Positions 9,993 through 18,108 of a stretch of 35,000 nucleotides of DNA are shown here, one piece after another. Both the position numbers and the translations under genes were made by a program. The stretch is from NCBI GenBank assembly GCA_905221605.1, contig CAJNDS010000927.1, forward strand, positions 1-35,000, in the 5' to 3' direction. The number at the start of each line of letters is the position of its first letter. Positions within the stretch are counted from its first letter, which is position 1. The stretch is from Symbiodinium natans. Lineage: Eukaryota; Sar; Dinophyceae; Suessiales; Symbiodiniaceae. The notes beneath the pieces are model-generated. The model made no database searches and was not told where the DNA came from. It saw only the letters and a program-made list of their open reading frames with translations.

Positions 9993-10064
9993 TGGCTCAT
10001 TTCTTTTTCGGGCTTTGTCCTGCGTTGCTGACTGTGGACGACGGACAGAGCTCCGTGCCCCAAG
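9993..10064 (+). CDS. candidate exon with GC donor, unidentified
   Basis: Acceptor AATTCTGCAG ends at 9992. The frame is open through the exon (AHFFFGLCPALLTVDDGQSS) and would end at CCCCAAG|GC, a GC-type donor. It has a hydrophobic first half and a polar second half, which could be the end of a membrane segment. A CCCTAAA tract starts seven bases past the donor. Confidence 0.35.
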
Positions 10065-10070
10065 GCATTC

Positions 10071-10310
10071 CCTAAACCCTAAACCCTAAACCCTAAACCC
10101 GAAACCCGAAACCCGAAACCCGAAACCCTAAACCCTAAACCCTAAACCCTAAACCTTAAGGGGATCAGGCTGTTGGAGCGGTGGAGTGAAGGGTGTTACA
10201 GTCTTCGGGCTTAGCTTCCTGACCACCCCAAAACCTTCAAGTGTTTAGGGTTTAGGGTTTGGGGTTTCGGGTTTCGGGTTTAGGGTTTAGTTTAGGGTTT
10301 AGGCTAAGCA
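10071..10310. repeat. opposed telomere-like tracts: CCCTAAA/CCCGAAA then TTTAGGG/TTTCGGG
   Basis: A C-strand tract at 10,072-10,157 contains a sub-block of four CCCGAAA. A G-strand tract at 10,240-10,308 contains TTTCGGG. About 80 bp of unique sequence separates them, so they can pair as a hairpin. Confidence 0.85.
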
Positions 10311-10351
10311 GAAAATTCCAAAGAGTCCGATGCTTTGGATGCCAAGGAAAG

Positions 10352-10468
10352 ATGGACAAACGTGTGATTGCCTTCTGCATGGTCGCAGGTGCGGTCACTT
10401 TTTTTAGCTTCACGTCTGGCCGCCAGCTCAAACCGCTGACCCCTGCTGCCCCCCCCTTCAGCCCCTAA
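10352..10468 (+). CDS. candidate N-terminal exon with signal anchor
   Basis: The ATG at 10352 opens a 38-codon frame beginning MDKRVIAFCMVAGAVTFFSF, followed by TSGRQLKPLTPAA. A short basic N-terminus, about 15 hydrophobic residues and a basic/proline-rich stem are typical of type II (Golgi) membrane proteins. GCAG|GTGCGG at about 10,391 could be an early donor, and the CCCCCCCCTTCAG at the end resembles an acceptor, so the true 3' limit is uncertain. The frame's stop comes from the following CCCTAAA tract. Partner exons are not identified. Confidence 0.4.
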   Translation: MDKRVIAFCMVAGAVTFFSFTSGRQLKPLTPAAPPFSP

Positions 10469-10744
10469 ACCCTGAACCTTAAACCCTAAAGCCAGGTTTT
10501 GGGGTTGTGGGGTTTGGCCTGTAGCCCTTAGCTCTGAAGAAGCTAAGACTCTAAATTGTTAAGGTAGCTTCCGCCGGTGTGTGGCCGGGAGGGGTAGGGA
10601 AAGCACTTGTGCCTAAGCAATAACCCCAAACGGAGGGGTTACTTTGTTTCAATTTTTAACTCTTCTCCGGGAGTTCCGGGGTTTAGGGTTTTGGGCTTAG
10701 GCTTTAGGGTTTAGGGTGGAGGGTTCGTGGCTTCAGAGCTTCAG
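10469..10744. other. intergenic or intronic spacer
   Basis: Short CCCTAAA/CCCTGAA and TTTAGGG patches surround a unique stretch (about 10,520-10,670) with no supported open frame or structure. Confidence 0.5.
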
Positions 10745-10882
10745 GGGTCGCGTCAGGCTTCGCAATTGGCTTGCTGTCCGCCCTGGCTTGCATTCATGGC
10801 TGCATTCGCTGCCTGGTGGCCCTGCACAGAAGACGCTGCGCTCGCCTGGGTTGTGCCTTTGACCTCACTGGGCCGGGGGAGG
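10745..10882 (+). CDS. candidate exon with a transmembrane segment
   Basis: Acceptor GAGCTTCAG ends at 10744. The + frame runs VASGFAIGLLSALACIHGCI, then RCLVALHRRRCARLGCAFDL, and continues open past the putative donor GG|GTTTGAG at 10883. That donor is a heptamer-like sequence, as at several other exons here. A membrane-like stretch is followed by a Cys- and Arg-rich segment. An overlapping minus frame (10753-10977) looks less natural. No family is recognised. Confidence 0.4.
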
Positions 10883-11015
10883 GTTTGAGTGTTCTGCTCT
10901 TTGAGGTGTCGAGTCCTTGGAACGAGTATAGAGGTTGAGTCTAGACTGCTATAGACTGGAAGGTCTCTGATGTTCAAGTCTATGCATCTTCCACCCGCTC
11001 ATTATCCTCGTCAGC

Positions 11016-11310
11016 AATGCAGGTGTCTAGGTTTCACCAGCACCTTCGCCGGCATCAGCACCACCACAGCCGCCGCCTCCCTTACCGTCATCATCAGCAG
11101 GATAATCACGATCCTCATCGTCCTCGTCCCCGTCCTCGCTGTCATCATCATCGTCATCATCAGCATCGTCATCATCATCATCATCACCATCATCATCCTC
11201 ATTGTTATGATCACCATCGTCGTTCTCATGATGATATTGCTCGTATGATGACAAGTCTTCTTAAATCACGTGATGCTGATCAGAATTGCGGATTATCACT
11301 GTCAGTATAA
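11016..11310 (+). repeat. CAT/ATC trinucleotide microsatellite, degenerate
   Basis: Imperfect (ATC)n and (CATCAC) repeats that give Ile-rich, His-rich, Met-rich and Asp-rich open frames in different phases and strands. None of these is treated as a gene. Confidence 0.85.
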
Positions 11311-11367
11311 CATCACCATTATCATCACCTTCTTCCTTCGCAGTGAGAGTCGTCCCTCAGCTAGCCA

Positions 11368-11521
11368 TTATCATCACCATCATCACCATCACCATCACCA
11401 TCACCATCACCATCACCATCACCATCACCATCACCATCACCATCACCATCACCATCACCATCACCATCACCATCACCATCACCATCACCATCACCATCAC
11501 CATCACCATCACCATCACCAC
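11368..11521 (+). repeat. (CACCAT)n hexanucleotide array
   Basis: About 25 almost perfect CACCAT units. Frames encode poly-His (+), Thr-Ile (+), Met-Val (-) or Asp-Gly (-). All frames are free of stops because of the repeat, so the poly-His ORF of 150 codons is an artefact. Confidence 0.95.
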
Positions 11522-11720
11522 CATCGTCATCATCAACATCATCAACAACAGCAGCAACATCGGCGTCATCATCACCATCATCATCATCATCATCATCAGC
11601 GGCAGCAGCGGCAGCGGCAGCGGCAGTGGCAGCGGGAGCCACAGAAACACCAACATTATCACCATCAGCATATCAACATCAGCATTACCTTAATCATCAC
11701 TATCAGCAGCATCAGGCCAT
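11522..11720 (+). repeat. CAT, CAA/CAG and GCGGCA trinucleotide runs
   Basis: Mixed microsatellite in which (ATC)n at 11,558-11,598 passes into GCGGCAGCGGCAGTGGCAGC and then irregular CAT/CAC triplets. Confidence 0.85.
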
Positions 11721-11802
11721 GATGAGCCTCTTCGTCGCACGCACGAAGTTGACCGTACACGCAGACCCAGCCCCGAACCTTAAGCTTTATGCGCCAACCC
11801 CT

Positions 11803-12345
11803 AACCCAAAACCCTCAGCAAAGCCACAGGCCCAAAACCCAAAACCCTCAAACCCTCAAACCCTCAAACCCTCAAACCCTCAAACCCTCAAACCCTCAAA
11901 CCCTCAAACCCTCAAACCCTCAAACCCTCAAACCCTCAAGCCTCAAACCCTCAAACCCGCAAACCCTCAAACCCTCAAACCCTCAAACCCTCAAACCCTC
12001 AAACCCTCAAACCCTCAAACCCTCAAACCCTCAAACCCTCAACCCCTCAACCCCTCAAACCCTCAAACCCTCAAACCCTCAAACCCTCAAACCCTCAAAC
12101 CCTCAAACCCTCAAACCCTCAAACCCTCAAACCCTCAAACCCTCAAACCCTCAAACCCTGAACCCTCAAACCTCAACCCGAAACCCAAAACCCTGAACCC
12201 CCAACCCTCAACCCTCAACCCTCGGCCCTGAACCCGCAACCCTGAACCCTCAACTCTGAACCTTCAACCCTCAACTCTGAACCTTCAAACCCTCAACCCT
12301 CAACCCTCAACCCTCAGCTCTTAACCTTCAACCCTGAACCCTCAA
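11803..12345 (+). repeat. 8-bp telomere-like variant array (CCCTCAAA)n grading into CCCTCAA/CCCTGAA
   Basis: About 40 copies of the 8-mer CCCTCAAA (11,842-12,160) are followed by 7-mer variants (CCCTCAA, CCCTGAA, CTCTGAA). The 8-mer differs from CCCTAAA by an inserted C and is highly homogeneous. The long QTLKPSNP reading frames are artefacts. Confidence 0.93.
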
Positions 12346-12359
12346 GCCTCTGCCACGAG

Positions 12360-12431
12360 GTGTGGTGCTAAGTGCCCTGGCCCTGGCCTTGTGCCTGGCC
12401 GGCGCAATGAGCGTCGGTGACGGCTGCTCAG
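12360..12431 (+). CDS. candidate exon with a signal-anchor-like segment
   Basis: Acceptor-like TGCCACGAG ends at 12359 and the donor GCTCAG|GTTGGC is canonical. The frame reads VVLSALALALCLAGAMSVGD, then GCS: a 15-residue hydrophobic core followed by a polar tail. GC3 is high. It has a C-strand array upstream and a TTTAGGG tract downstream. It is one of several single-hydrophobic-segment exons in this window; its partner exons are unknown. Confidence 0.45.
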
Positions 12432-12444
12432 GTTGGCGGCGGCA

Positions 12445-12545
12445 TTGAGGGTTTAGGGTTTAGGGTTTAGGGCTAGGGTTTAGGGTTTAGGGTTCAGGGT
12501 TCAGGGTTTAGAGTTTAGGGTTAGCGGTCCAGGTTTAGGGTTTCC
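12445..12545 (-). repeat. TTTAGGG tract
   Basis: G-strand heptamers with TTCAGGG and truncated variants, starting 13 nt after the preceding candidate donor. Confidence 0.85.
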
Positions 12546-12676
12546 GAGAAAGAAGCGGAGTGCACATCTCTTGTACTAAAACCCCTGCAACTTAAAATCT
12601 CCCCTAACCCAAAGCTTTATACCCTATACCCTGAACCCTAAACCTAAACCCCAAACCCTAAACCCTAAACCCAAAG

Positions 12677-12766
12677 AGCCCGTGCATCATAATTAAGGAC
12701 GTTTATAAAGACAAGTTCGTAGCGGTTTGTTTGGCCTGTCAACCACAAGGGCTGGCGTGGCCGCGT
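12677..12766 (+). CDS. candidate internal exon, unidentified
   Basis: A CCCTAAA/CCCAAAG tract leads straight into the exon. The acceptor CCCAAAG ends at 12676 and the donor CGCGT|GTAAGG is canonical. The exon is exactly 30 codons and in phase 0 at both ends. The frame contains IIIKDVYKDKFVAVCLACQP, then QGLAWPR. A pattern of hydrophobic strands and a CLAC motif suggests a folded domain, but I do not recognise it. Confidence 0.45.
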
Positions 12767-13122
12767 GTAAGGCATAAGTCCTTGTACAACCCGGTCTCCC
12801 TTCTAGAATCCCCAACGGCACGATAATACCCAGAGCATCAAGACAAGTTTTTTTGGCTAGAAAGCACCATGAGTTGAAAGTCCGAAGCCGCTCTGGGTCT
12901 GACCTTGCACGGCAAATCCCACTACCCCTTGGCAGCTTTAGGGTTAGGGTTCAGGGTTTAGGGTTCAGTCAGGGTTTAGGGTTCAGGGTTTAGGGTTTAG
13001 GGTTCAGGGTTGAAGGTTTAGGGTTGAGGGTTTAGGACCTGGGCAGTTAGACTTTGACAGCCGCTTTTCGGCCCTAGGAAAATCTACTTCGAGACCAAAA
13101 GTCAACTCGGCTCCCTCCCCCC
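12767..13122. other. intron-like spacer with TTTAGGG/TTCAGGG tract
   Basis: Unique sequence to about 12,935, then mixed TTTAGGG, TTCAGGG and TTGAGGG heptamers (12,936-13,035), then unique sequence with a short C-homopolymer. No supported exon. Confidence 0.6.
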
Positions 13123-13126
13123 CCCA

Positions 13127-13502
13127 CTAAACCCTAAACCCTAAGCCCTAAGCCCTAAGCCCTAAGCCCTAAGCCCTAAGCCCTAAGCCCTAAGCCCTAA
13201 GCCCTAAGCCCTAAGCCCTAAGCCCTAATCCCTAAGCCCTAAGCCCTAAGCCCTAAACCCTAAGCCCTAAGCCCTAAGCCCTAAGCCCTAAGCCCTAAGC
13301 CCTAAGCCCTAAGCCCTAAGCCCTAAGCCCTAAGCCCTAAGCCCTAAGCCCTAAGCCCTAAGCCCTAAGCCCTAAGCCCTAAGCCCTAAGCCCTAAGCCT
13401 AAGCCCTAAGCCCTAAGCCCTAAGCCCTAAGCCCTAAGCCTAAGCCCTAAACCCTAAACCCTAGCCCTAAACCCTAAACCCTAACCCTAAACCCTAAACC
13501 CT
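13127..13502 (+). repeat. homogeneous CCCTAAG heptamer array
   Basis: About 45 copies of the variant CCCTAAG, with isolated CCCTAAA and CCTAAG units, flanked on both sides by ordinary CCCTAAA. This is a clear case of one variant amplified as a block. Confidence 0.95.
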
Positions 13503-13880
13503 TTTCGAGGGCGCCACCAGGTGTGTTTGGATTAAGACGTGGGATCTGGGAGTTAGGGCTGAAAGTCCGAAGGGCCCAAGCTGTGGCACCCACCCTATTT
13601 CTTGGTTGCTGCAAGGAACGCGGCGCCTCAGATTCAGAGTTCAGGGATAAGGATTTAGAAGCCCTAAACTCAAGCGAGCTGCGGGTGCTGCGATAAGCAG
13701 CAGCGAGCGATCCGCGTGGCGACAGGCCCGCGGACGAGCCCGAGCCGTCAGGCGAAGCCTGGCGAGGGCTCGGGGCCGGTGCGCGCGGTGAGCGCGGCCC
13801 ACGCTAGAAGGGTTTCACCCGCGTGCCAGCGACAGTCTGGCTCCAAAGAGAATAACCCCAAACCCTCGGTTTTTAAGTTA
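13503..13880 (+). other. unique GC-rich island, possible coding fragment
   Basis: No telomere-like tract. A frame from ATG 13716 is open for 60 codons (MATGPRTSPSRQAKPGEGSG...), rich in Arg/Ser/Pro/Gly, and runs into the following tract. It has no recognised motif, and GC-rich composition alone could keep it open. Confidence 0.3.
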
Positions 13881-13885
13881 GGCCT

Positions 13886-13992
13886 CTCCATCCTTTAGGG
13901 TTTAGGGTTTAGGGTTTAGGGTTTAGGGTTTAGGGTTTAGGGTTTAGGGTTTAGGGTTTAGGGTTTAGGGTTTAGGGTTTAGGGTTTAGGAT
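13886..13992 (-). repeat. (TTTAGGG)15 tract
   Basis: A near-perfect G-strand heptamer array directly abutting the 16-bp satellite. Confidence 0.95.
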
Positions 13993-14340
13993 TTATTTCG
14001 TAAGGGGCCTTCCCCGTAAGGGGCCTTCCCCGTAAGCGGCCTTCCCCAGAAAGGGGCCTTCCCAAGAAAGGGGCCTTCCCCGTAAGGGGCCTTCCCCGTA
14101 AGGGGCCTTCCCCGTAAGGGGCCTTCCCCGTAAGGGGCCTTCCCCGTAAGGGGCCGGGGCCTTCCCTATAAGGGGCCGGGGCCTTCCCCGTAAGGGGCCG
14201 TTCCCTGTAAGGGGCCGTACCCCGTAAGGGGCCTTTCCCGTAAGGGGCCTTCCCCGTAAGGGGCCTTCCCTGTAAGGGGCCTTCCGGCCTTCCCTGTAAG
14301 GGGCCCCGTAAGGGGCCTTCCCTGAAGGGGCTCTCCCCGT

Positions 14341-14470
14341 AAAACGGAGGGTCACCCAAAACCATCGTTTTTCAATACTAAAAAATCGCATTTTTACTAC
14401 GGGTCCGGCCAAATCCTGAGGCAGGGCCTTTAGAATGACCCCCGCCAGAGCACCCCCACCAGAGCACCCC
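14341..14470. repeat. conserved block A in 16-bp satellite, copy 1
   Basis: Starts AAAACGGAGGGTCACC, contains AAAAAATCGCATTTTTACTA and CCAAATCCTGAGGCAGG, and ends in CAGAGCACCCC. Copies 2 and 3 lie at 14952-15090 and 15488-15628. A degraded inverted fragment (CCAGGATTTGGTCAAAGGCG) closes the array at 15,786. Confidence 0.9.
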
Positions 14471-14951
14471 CGTAAGGGGCCTTCCCCGTAAGGGGCCTTC
14501 CCCGTAAGGGGCCTTCCCCGTAAGGGGCCTTCCCCGTAAGCGGCCTTCCCCAGAAAGGGGCCTTCCCAAGAAAGGGGCCTTCCCTGTAGGGGGCCTTCCC
14601 CGTAAGGGGCCTTCCCCGTAAGGGGCCTTCCCCGTAAGGGGCCTTTCCCGTAAGGGGGCTTCCCCGTAAGGGGGCTTCCCCGTAAGGGGCCTTCCCCGTA
14701 AGGGGCCTTCCCTGTAAGGGGCCTTCCCTGTAAGGGGCCTTCCCCGTAAGGCGCCTTCCCCGTAAGGGGCCTTCCCCGTAAGGGGCCTTCCCCGTAAGGG
14801 GCCTTCCCCGTAAGGGGCCTTTCCCGTACTTCCCCGTAAGGGGCCTTCCCTGTAAGGGGCCTTCCCCTTCCCCGTAAGGGGCCTTCCGGCCTTGGCCGTA
14901 AGGGGCGGGCCTTCCCCGTAAGGGGCCTTCCCCGTAAGGGGCTCTCCCCGT

Positions 14952-15090
14952 AAAACGGAGGGTCACCCGAAACCATCGTTTTTCAGTACTAAAAAATCGC
15001 ATTTTTACTACGGGTCCAGCCAAATCCTGGGGCAGGGCGTTTAGAGTGACCCCCGCCACAGCACCCCCATCAGAGCACCCCGCCAGAGCA
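14952..15090. repeat. conserved block A, copy 2
   Basis: About 95% identical to copy 1 by eye, spaced about 610 bp from it. Confidence 0.9.
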
Positions 15091-15487
15091 CGTAAGGGGC
15101 CTTCCCCGTCAGGGGCCTTCCCCGTAAAGGGCTTTCCCCGTAAGGGGCCTTCCCTGTAAGAGGCCTTCCCTGTAAGGGGCCTTCCCCGTAAGGGGCCTTC
15201 CCCGTAAGGGGCCTTCCCCGTAAGGGGCCTTCCCCGTAAGGGGCCCCGGTAAAGGAGCCTTCCCCGTAAAGGGCCTTCCTCGTAAGGGGCCTTCCCCGTA
15301 AGGGGCCTTCCCTGAAGGGGCCGTCCCCGTAAGGGTAAGGGGCCTTCCCCGTAAGAAACCTCCCGTAAGGGGGAAGGGGCCTTCCCTGTAAGGGGCCTTC
15401 CCCTTCCCCGTAAGGGGCCTTCCGGCCTTCCCCGTAAGGGGCGGGCCTTCCCCGTAAGGGGCCTTCCCCGTAAGGGGCCTTCCCCGT

Positions 15488-15628
15488 AAAACGGAGGGTC
15501 ACCCGAAACCATCGTTTTGCAGTACTAAAAAATCGCATTTTTACTACGGGTCCAGCCAAATCCTGGGGCAGGGCCTTTAGAGTGACCCCCGCCACAGCAC
15601 CCCCATCAGAGCACCCCCGCCAGAGCAC
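15488..15628. repeat. conserved block A, copy 3
   Basis: Closest to copy 2, spaced about 536 bp from it. Copies 2 and 3 share CAGCCAAATCCTGGGGCAGG where copy 1 has CGGCCAAATCCTGAGGCAGG. Confidence 0.9.
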
Positions 15629-15967
15629 GTAATAAGGGGCCTTCCCCGTAAGGGGCCTTCCCCGTAAGGGGCCTTCCCCGCAAGGGGCCTTCCCCGTAAG
15701 GGGCCTTCCCCGTCAGGGGCCTTCCCCGTAAGGGGCCTTCCCCGTAAGGGGCCTTCCCCGTAAGGTTCCTTCGCGGGGGGTACCCCAGGATTTGGTCAAA
15801 GGCGGCCCGTAGCCCCCCCTCCCACTACTGTACTTACACACGATATTTATAAAACCCTAAACCCGCCCAAGGTTGAGATGTGGGTGGGTGGGTTGGGAGA
15901 GCGCGTTGGACCTAGGCGCACACCACAACACACGCCCTGCGTGGTGGTGTGCGCGGAACATTGGCAA

Positions 15968-16075
15968 ACCCCAAACCCTAAACCCTAAACCCTAAACCCT
16001 AAACCCTAAACCCTAAACCCTAAACCCTAAACCCTAAACCCTAAACCCTAAACCCTAAACCCTAAACCCGAAACC
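15968..16075 (+). repeat. (CCCTAAA)15 tract
   Basis: A near-perfect C-strand array ending in one CCCGAAA. A G-strand partner tract lies at 16,194-16,260. Confidence 0.95.
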
Positions 16076-16405
16076 CTATGGGGTTGAATCCAGCGAGGCT
16101 GGCTAGCGTCCGGCCGCTGCCGGCTGGTGTCTGGGGTGCAGAAGCTTTGGAAGCTGGGCCACAGGCCTCGATGTTCGAGGGAGGGGGAGGGGAGTTTAGG
16201 GTTTAGGGTTTCGGGTTTAGGGTTTAGGGTTCAGGTTTAGGGGTTGGGGTGTAGGGTTTGGGCCGCTGAACCCCCAAAACCCTCAAAGCCCAACAGCCCG
16301 TCCAGGGTCTAGGGCTGTGGGTTCAGGGGTTTTATACCTTGAACCCTAAAGGCCCTAGAGCCCTAAACCCTAATCCCTAAACCCTAACCCTAAACCCTAA
16401 AGCTT
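16076..16405. other. spacer with opposed short telomere-like tracts
   Basis: A unique island at 16,080-16,190 (possible acceptor GGGGTGCAG at 16,141, followed by about 40 nt with no recognisable product). Then come TTTAGGG and CCCTAAA patches up to the next candidate exon. Confidence 0.5.
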
Positions 16406-16420
16406 TGACCTGCCATGCAG

Positions 16421-16552
16421 GACGCTGCTCCTGGTCCTGTTTGCTTTTGGCCTGGGGGCTCTCACTGCTACTGCCTCGTCTTGCTCTGCGAGCCGAGCAG
16501 AGCCTTACCTCCCCGTAACGGATGTTCAGGCCATCTGTGGTTGTGGCTTGAG
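16421..16552 (+). CDS. candidate exon with signal-anchor-like segment
   Basis: Acceptor TGCCATGCAG ends at 16420, about 20 nt after a CCCTAAA tract. The phase-2 frame reads TLLLVLFAFGLGALTATASS, then CSASRAEPYLPVTDVQAIC: a hydrophobic core of about 17 residues and a luminal-type stem. The end could be CCCC|GTAACG (16514) or GAG|GTTTAGG (16552). No in-frame ATG lies in the exon, so an upstream coding exon would be needed. It is probably a membrane-anchored or secreted protein; the family is unknown. Confidence 0.45.
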
Positions 16553-16555
16553 GTT

Positions 16556-16561
16556 TAGGGT

Positions 16562-16614
<53 letters not shown>

Positions 16615-16622
16615 GGTTTACT
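16556..16622 (-). repeat. TTGAGGG heptamer variant block
   Basis: Eight consecutive TTGAGGG units after a single TTTAGGG, another homogeneous variant block. Confidence 0.9.
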
Positions 16623-16728
16623 GTAGGTTGTTTCCAGGGTTTTCAGGCTTTCAGTTGTTAGGGGTTTGTACCGTGTAGGGTTAGGGAGCACCGAGTGCTG
16701 CCGGGGAACCTTGTGCACACACCTCCAG

Positions 16729-16865
16729 AATGTTTCACACACCGAGCAGATGCAGCAGTAGAACGATCGCGACAACGGGATGCTGAGTATGCTGAAGCGC
16801 ATGGAACACTAAAGAAGGGCTACGAGGCTGCGAGGGAACTGCAGCAGAATCTTTGTCAACCCTAA
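16729..16865 (+). CDS. candidate exon, charged helical segment
   Basis: Acceptor CACCTCCAG ends at 16728. The frame is open for about 44 codons and contains ADAAVERSRQRDAEYAEAHG, then TLKKGYEAARELQQNL. Its Ala/Glu/Arg/Gln composition and heptad-like spacing suggest an amphipathic helix or coiled coil. It ends in a TAA (16863-16865) created by the following CCCTAA tract, so the stop may not be used. The product is unrecognised, and relation to the membrane exon at 16421 is possible but unproven. Confidence 0.4.
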
Positions 16866-17308
16866 CCCCTAAACCCTAAACCCTAAATCCCAAACCCTGA
16901 ACCCTAAACCCTGCAAGAGCCTTCAGCTGTTAGATGTGAGCTGCAGGGACAGGAGGCGTGAAAGACATAGTCGGTATTGGCGGAAGAGGACAGCAAGTCT
17001 TCATCATGTTTCTTGCGGATGAGCTGGCTTCTGACCTCTTAGTTCTGACTTCCTTGTTACTTGGTAGCCCAGAACCAACCCAACAAAAAGGGTACCCTTA
17101 TTAGTTATTAGGGTTCAGGGTTTAGGGTTTAGGGCTTCGGGTTTAGGGTTGAGGGTTTAGGGTTTAGGTTCGAATATGGCTAGTGGGCTGCCCAGGTTAG
17201 TAAGGATGGGCTTTCAACCCTAAACCCTAAACCCTAAACCCTAAACCCTAAACCCCAAACCCCAAACCCTAAACGCTTAACCCTAAAGGGTTGTAGCACT
17301 GCCTCCAG
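16866..17308. other. intron-like spacer
   Basis: A CCCTAAA tract (16,855-16,912), about 190 bp of unique sequence without a good open frame, TTTAGGG tract (17,106-17,167), a short unique piece, then CCCTAAA (17,217-17,287) ending about 21 nt before the next acceptor. Confidence 0.55.
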
Positions 17309-17365
17309 GCCGAGCCCGAGACAAAGGATGCCAAGGGTGGAGTGGACAAGTGTCGGCTGTGCAAG
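17309..17365 (+). CDS. candidate internal exon with GC donor
   Basis: Acceptor TGCCTCCAG ends at 17308. Nineteen codons in phase 0 read AEPETKDAKGGVDKCRLCK with high GC3. The end TGCAAG|GCCTTAGGG is a GC-type donor directly at the start of a TTTAGGG tract. A CRLC pair could bind metal or form a disulfide. No family is recognised. Confidence 0.45.
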
Positions 17366-17865
17366 GCCTTAGGGTTTAGGGTTTAGGGTTTAGGGTTTAG
17401 GGTTTAGGGAGAGTTTCGAGGTCTTGGTGTTGTTGGTTCATATTTTTTTTTGGTGCTATTGGTTCTGTTGTTGTGGTGTTGTTGGTTCGTGTCTTTTTGG
17501 GGGGTATTTTCGATTTTGAGGCAAGGCTTTGCTTCTGTTTCTTCGGGCTCTGGGTCCCGGTTGTTGGATTGTACATGTTCTTTTCTTGTCGGCCTTTTGA
17601 ATTTAGGTTGAGCCTCCACTATGTCCGTTGTGAATATGTTATTTTCATGTTTATGTCTTATAGTTCACTCTGTTGTTGTTCTTCGTCTTCTTGTTCTTGT
17701 CATTGTCATACTTTATCATGGCTTTTCTTCTGATTATTTTATATTGTCAATTGTAGAATATCGTTATTGTCATTGGTTACGCCGCCCAGAGTTTAGAACC
17801 GACTGCAGTAGGGACGGCTTCAGGGTTCAGGCTTTTAGAGGGTCTAGGGCTTCGGGCCTCGTCAC
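17366..17865. other. T/GT-rich spacer
   Basis: A TTTAGGG tract (17,369-17,409), then about 350 bp strongly biased to T on the + strand (TTGTTGTGGTGTTGTTGG-like runs), then a small unique piece. Open frames on both strands are low-complexity, and I see no supported exon. Confidence 0.5.
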
Positions 17866-17990
17866 CCTAAACCCTAAACCCTAAACCCTAAACCCTAAAC
17901 CCTAAACCCTAAACCCTAAACCCTAAACCCTAAACCCTAAACCCTAAACCTTAACCCTAAACCCCAAGCCCCAAGCCCTAAACCCACTTC
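17866..17990 (+). repeat. (CCCTAAA) tract upstream of the GT31 gene
   Basis: About 13 perfect heptamers followed by CCCCAAG variants, ending about 16 nt before the first ATG of the glycosyltransferase. Confidence 0.95.
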
Positions 17991-18006
17991 CGCGGTGAAG
18001 GTGCGG

Positions 18007-18108
18007 ATGGGCGTCTTCACCTGCACAGTCTTCGCGACTGTGGGGACATTGGCATGGACCCTCTTCCATGCCTACAAGGGGACCTGCCAGCTGGCGGCGG
18101 ACCTTCAG
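18007..18108 (+). CDS. GT31 exon 1: cytosolic tip and signal anchor
   Basis: The ATG at 18007 gives 34 codons starting MGVFTCTVFATVGTLAWTLF, followed by HAYKGTCQLAADLQ: about 18 hydrophobic residues and a short stem, the usual N-terminus of a type II Golgi glycosyltransferase. The frame upstream is open only through the repeat, so this ATG is the natural start. The end CTTCAG|GC is a GC donor in phase 0. Reading on would hit TGA at 18120-18122, so a junction before that is required. Confidence 0.6.

Larger units (their letters stand above)
14000..15780 (+). repeat. 16-bp satellite (GTAAGGGGCCTTCCCC)n with embedded conserved blocks
   Basis: About 80 units of GTAAGGGGCCTTCCCC, with CTGTAA and AAGAAA variants, each carrying a near-palindromic GGGGCCTTCCCC. 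On the minus strand the unit contains no stop in any phase, which alone explains the 327- and 360-codon minus frames (GKAPYGEGPLRGRPLT repeated). Three diverged copies of a 130-bp non-repetitive block interrupt the array. Confidence 0.93.

Noticed and set aside
10753-10977. Minus-strand 74-codon ORF
   Set aside because: The overlapping + frame has splice-like borders and a clear hydrophobic segment; the minus frame has neither.
11270-11722. 150-codon poly-histidine ORF and its mirror frames
   Set aside because: Product of a CACCAT microsatellite; all phases on both strands are open.
11626-12231. 201-codon ORF with QTLKPSNP repeats
   Set aside because: Translation of the CCCTCAAA array; the LNPKP-type tails on many other frames arise in the same way from CCCTAAA.
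13993-15628. Minus-strand ORFs of 327, 360 and 195 codons (GKAPYGEGPLRGRPLT repeats)
   Set aside because: The 16-bp repeat has no stop in any minus frame, so long ORFs are guaranteed. No start context, domain or exon-like composition is present.
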